Positions 23,178 through 23,188 of a stretch of DNA of 23,188 nucleotides are shown piece by piece. The notes beneath the pieces are model-generated. The model saw only the letters and a list, made by a program, of their open reading frames with translations, did no database searches and was not told where the DNA came from. This DNA comes from BMS3ABIN04 sp965554225 (lineage in GTDB: Bacteria > Bacteroidota > Ignavibacteria > Ignavibacteriales > Melioribacteraceae). Made by a program: the position numbers and the translations under genes. Position 1 is the first letter of the stretch. Each line of letters begins with the position of its first letter. Location of the stretch: the NCBI GenBank assembly GCA_965554225.1, contig CBEVZC010000044.1:1-23188 (forward strand). The letters run 5' to 3'.

Positions 23178-23188
23178 AGTAAAATTAA

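Overview
The window is AT-rich DNA with tight, often overlapping genes. It encodes a histone H1-like Hc1 protein of the kind found in the Bacteroidota/Chlorobiota/Ignavibacteriota group, a class I-like EtfD membrane Fe-S protein and very large multiheme cytochromes. Together these suggest a free-living, respiring bacterium of the FCB group, most likely an Ignavibacteriota-type organism. This placement is an inference from gene content; no rRNA or other phylogenetic marker is present.

Left third (215-7777, plus strand): the most striking region is a four-gene operon whose genes overlap by 4, 22 and 4 bases. It encodes (1) a membrane-anchored Fe-S/FAD oxidoreductase with permuted domain order, (2) an exported cytochrome with 20 CxxCH motifs, (3) an exported cytochrome with 40 CxxCH motifs built partly from three copies of a 9-heme, 225-residue repeat, and (4) an outer-membrane beta-barrel with a periplasmic N-terminal domain. 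The simplest reading is a trans-envelope electron conduit with about 60 hemes (extracellular electron uptake or release). The quinol-linked inner-membrane cytochrome expected in such a system is not in the window. The base identity of some repeats and the dual-coding overlap between the two cytochromes suggest recent repeat expansion and fission of a longer heme chain.

Next (8047-9606, plus strand): a secreted protein of unknown function with a Met/Lys-rich N-terminus and clustered histidines, followed by a type-1 copper (cupredoxin) lipoprotein. Both are envelope proteins and may be redox partners of the cytochromes, but this is only suggested by position.

9609-13334 (minus strand): a compact five-gene operon, transcribed in the order acyl-CoA dehydrogenase, HisA-family paralog with altered active site, stand-alone cyclic-nucleotide-binding-domain protein, universal stress protein, and an eIF-2B-like protein lacking the catalytic cysteine of the isomerase members.

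13554-17916 (plus strand): alpha/beta hydrolase, EtfD-like membrane Fe-S oxidoreductase (a plausible electron exit for the acyl-CoA dehydrogenase across the divergent intergenic region), Hc1 histone-like protein, a strong hairpin, and a CapA-family metallophosphatase-like lipoprotein.

18163-23177 (plus strand): MFS drug-type transporter, tRNA-dihydrouridine synthase, PAP2-like membrane protein, a PolX protein whose polymerase active site is degenerate while its PHP nuclease site is intact, and adenine phosphoribosyltransferase. No tRNA, rRNA, CRISPR array, transposase or phage gene was seen, and no gene-free stretch exceeds 300 bases.
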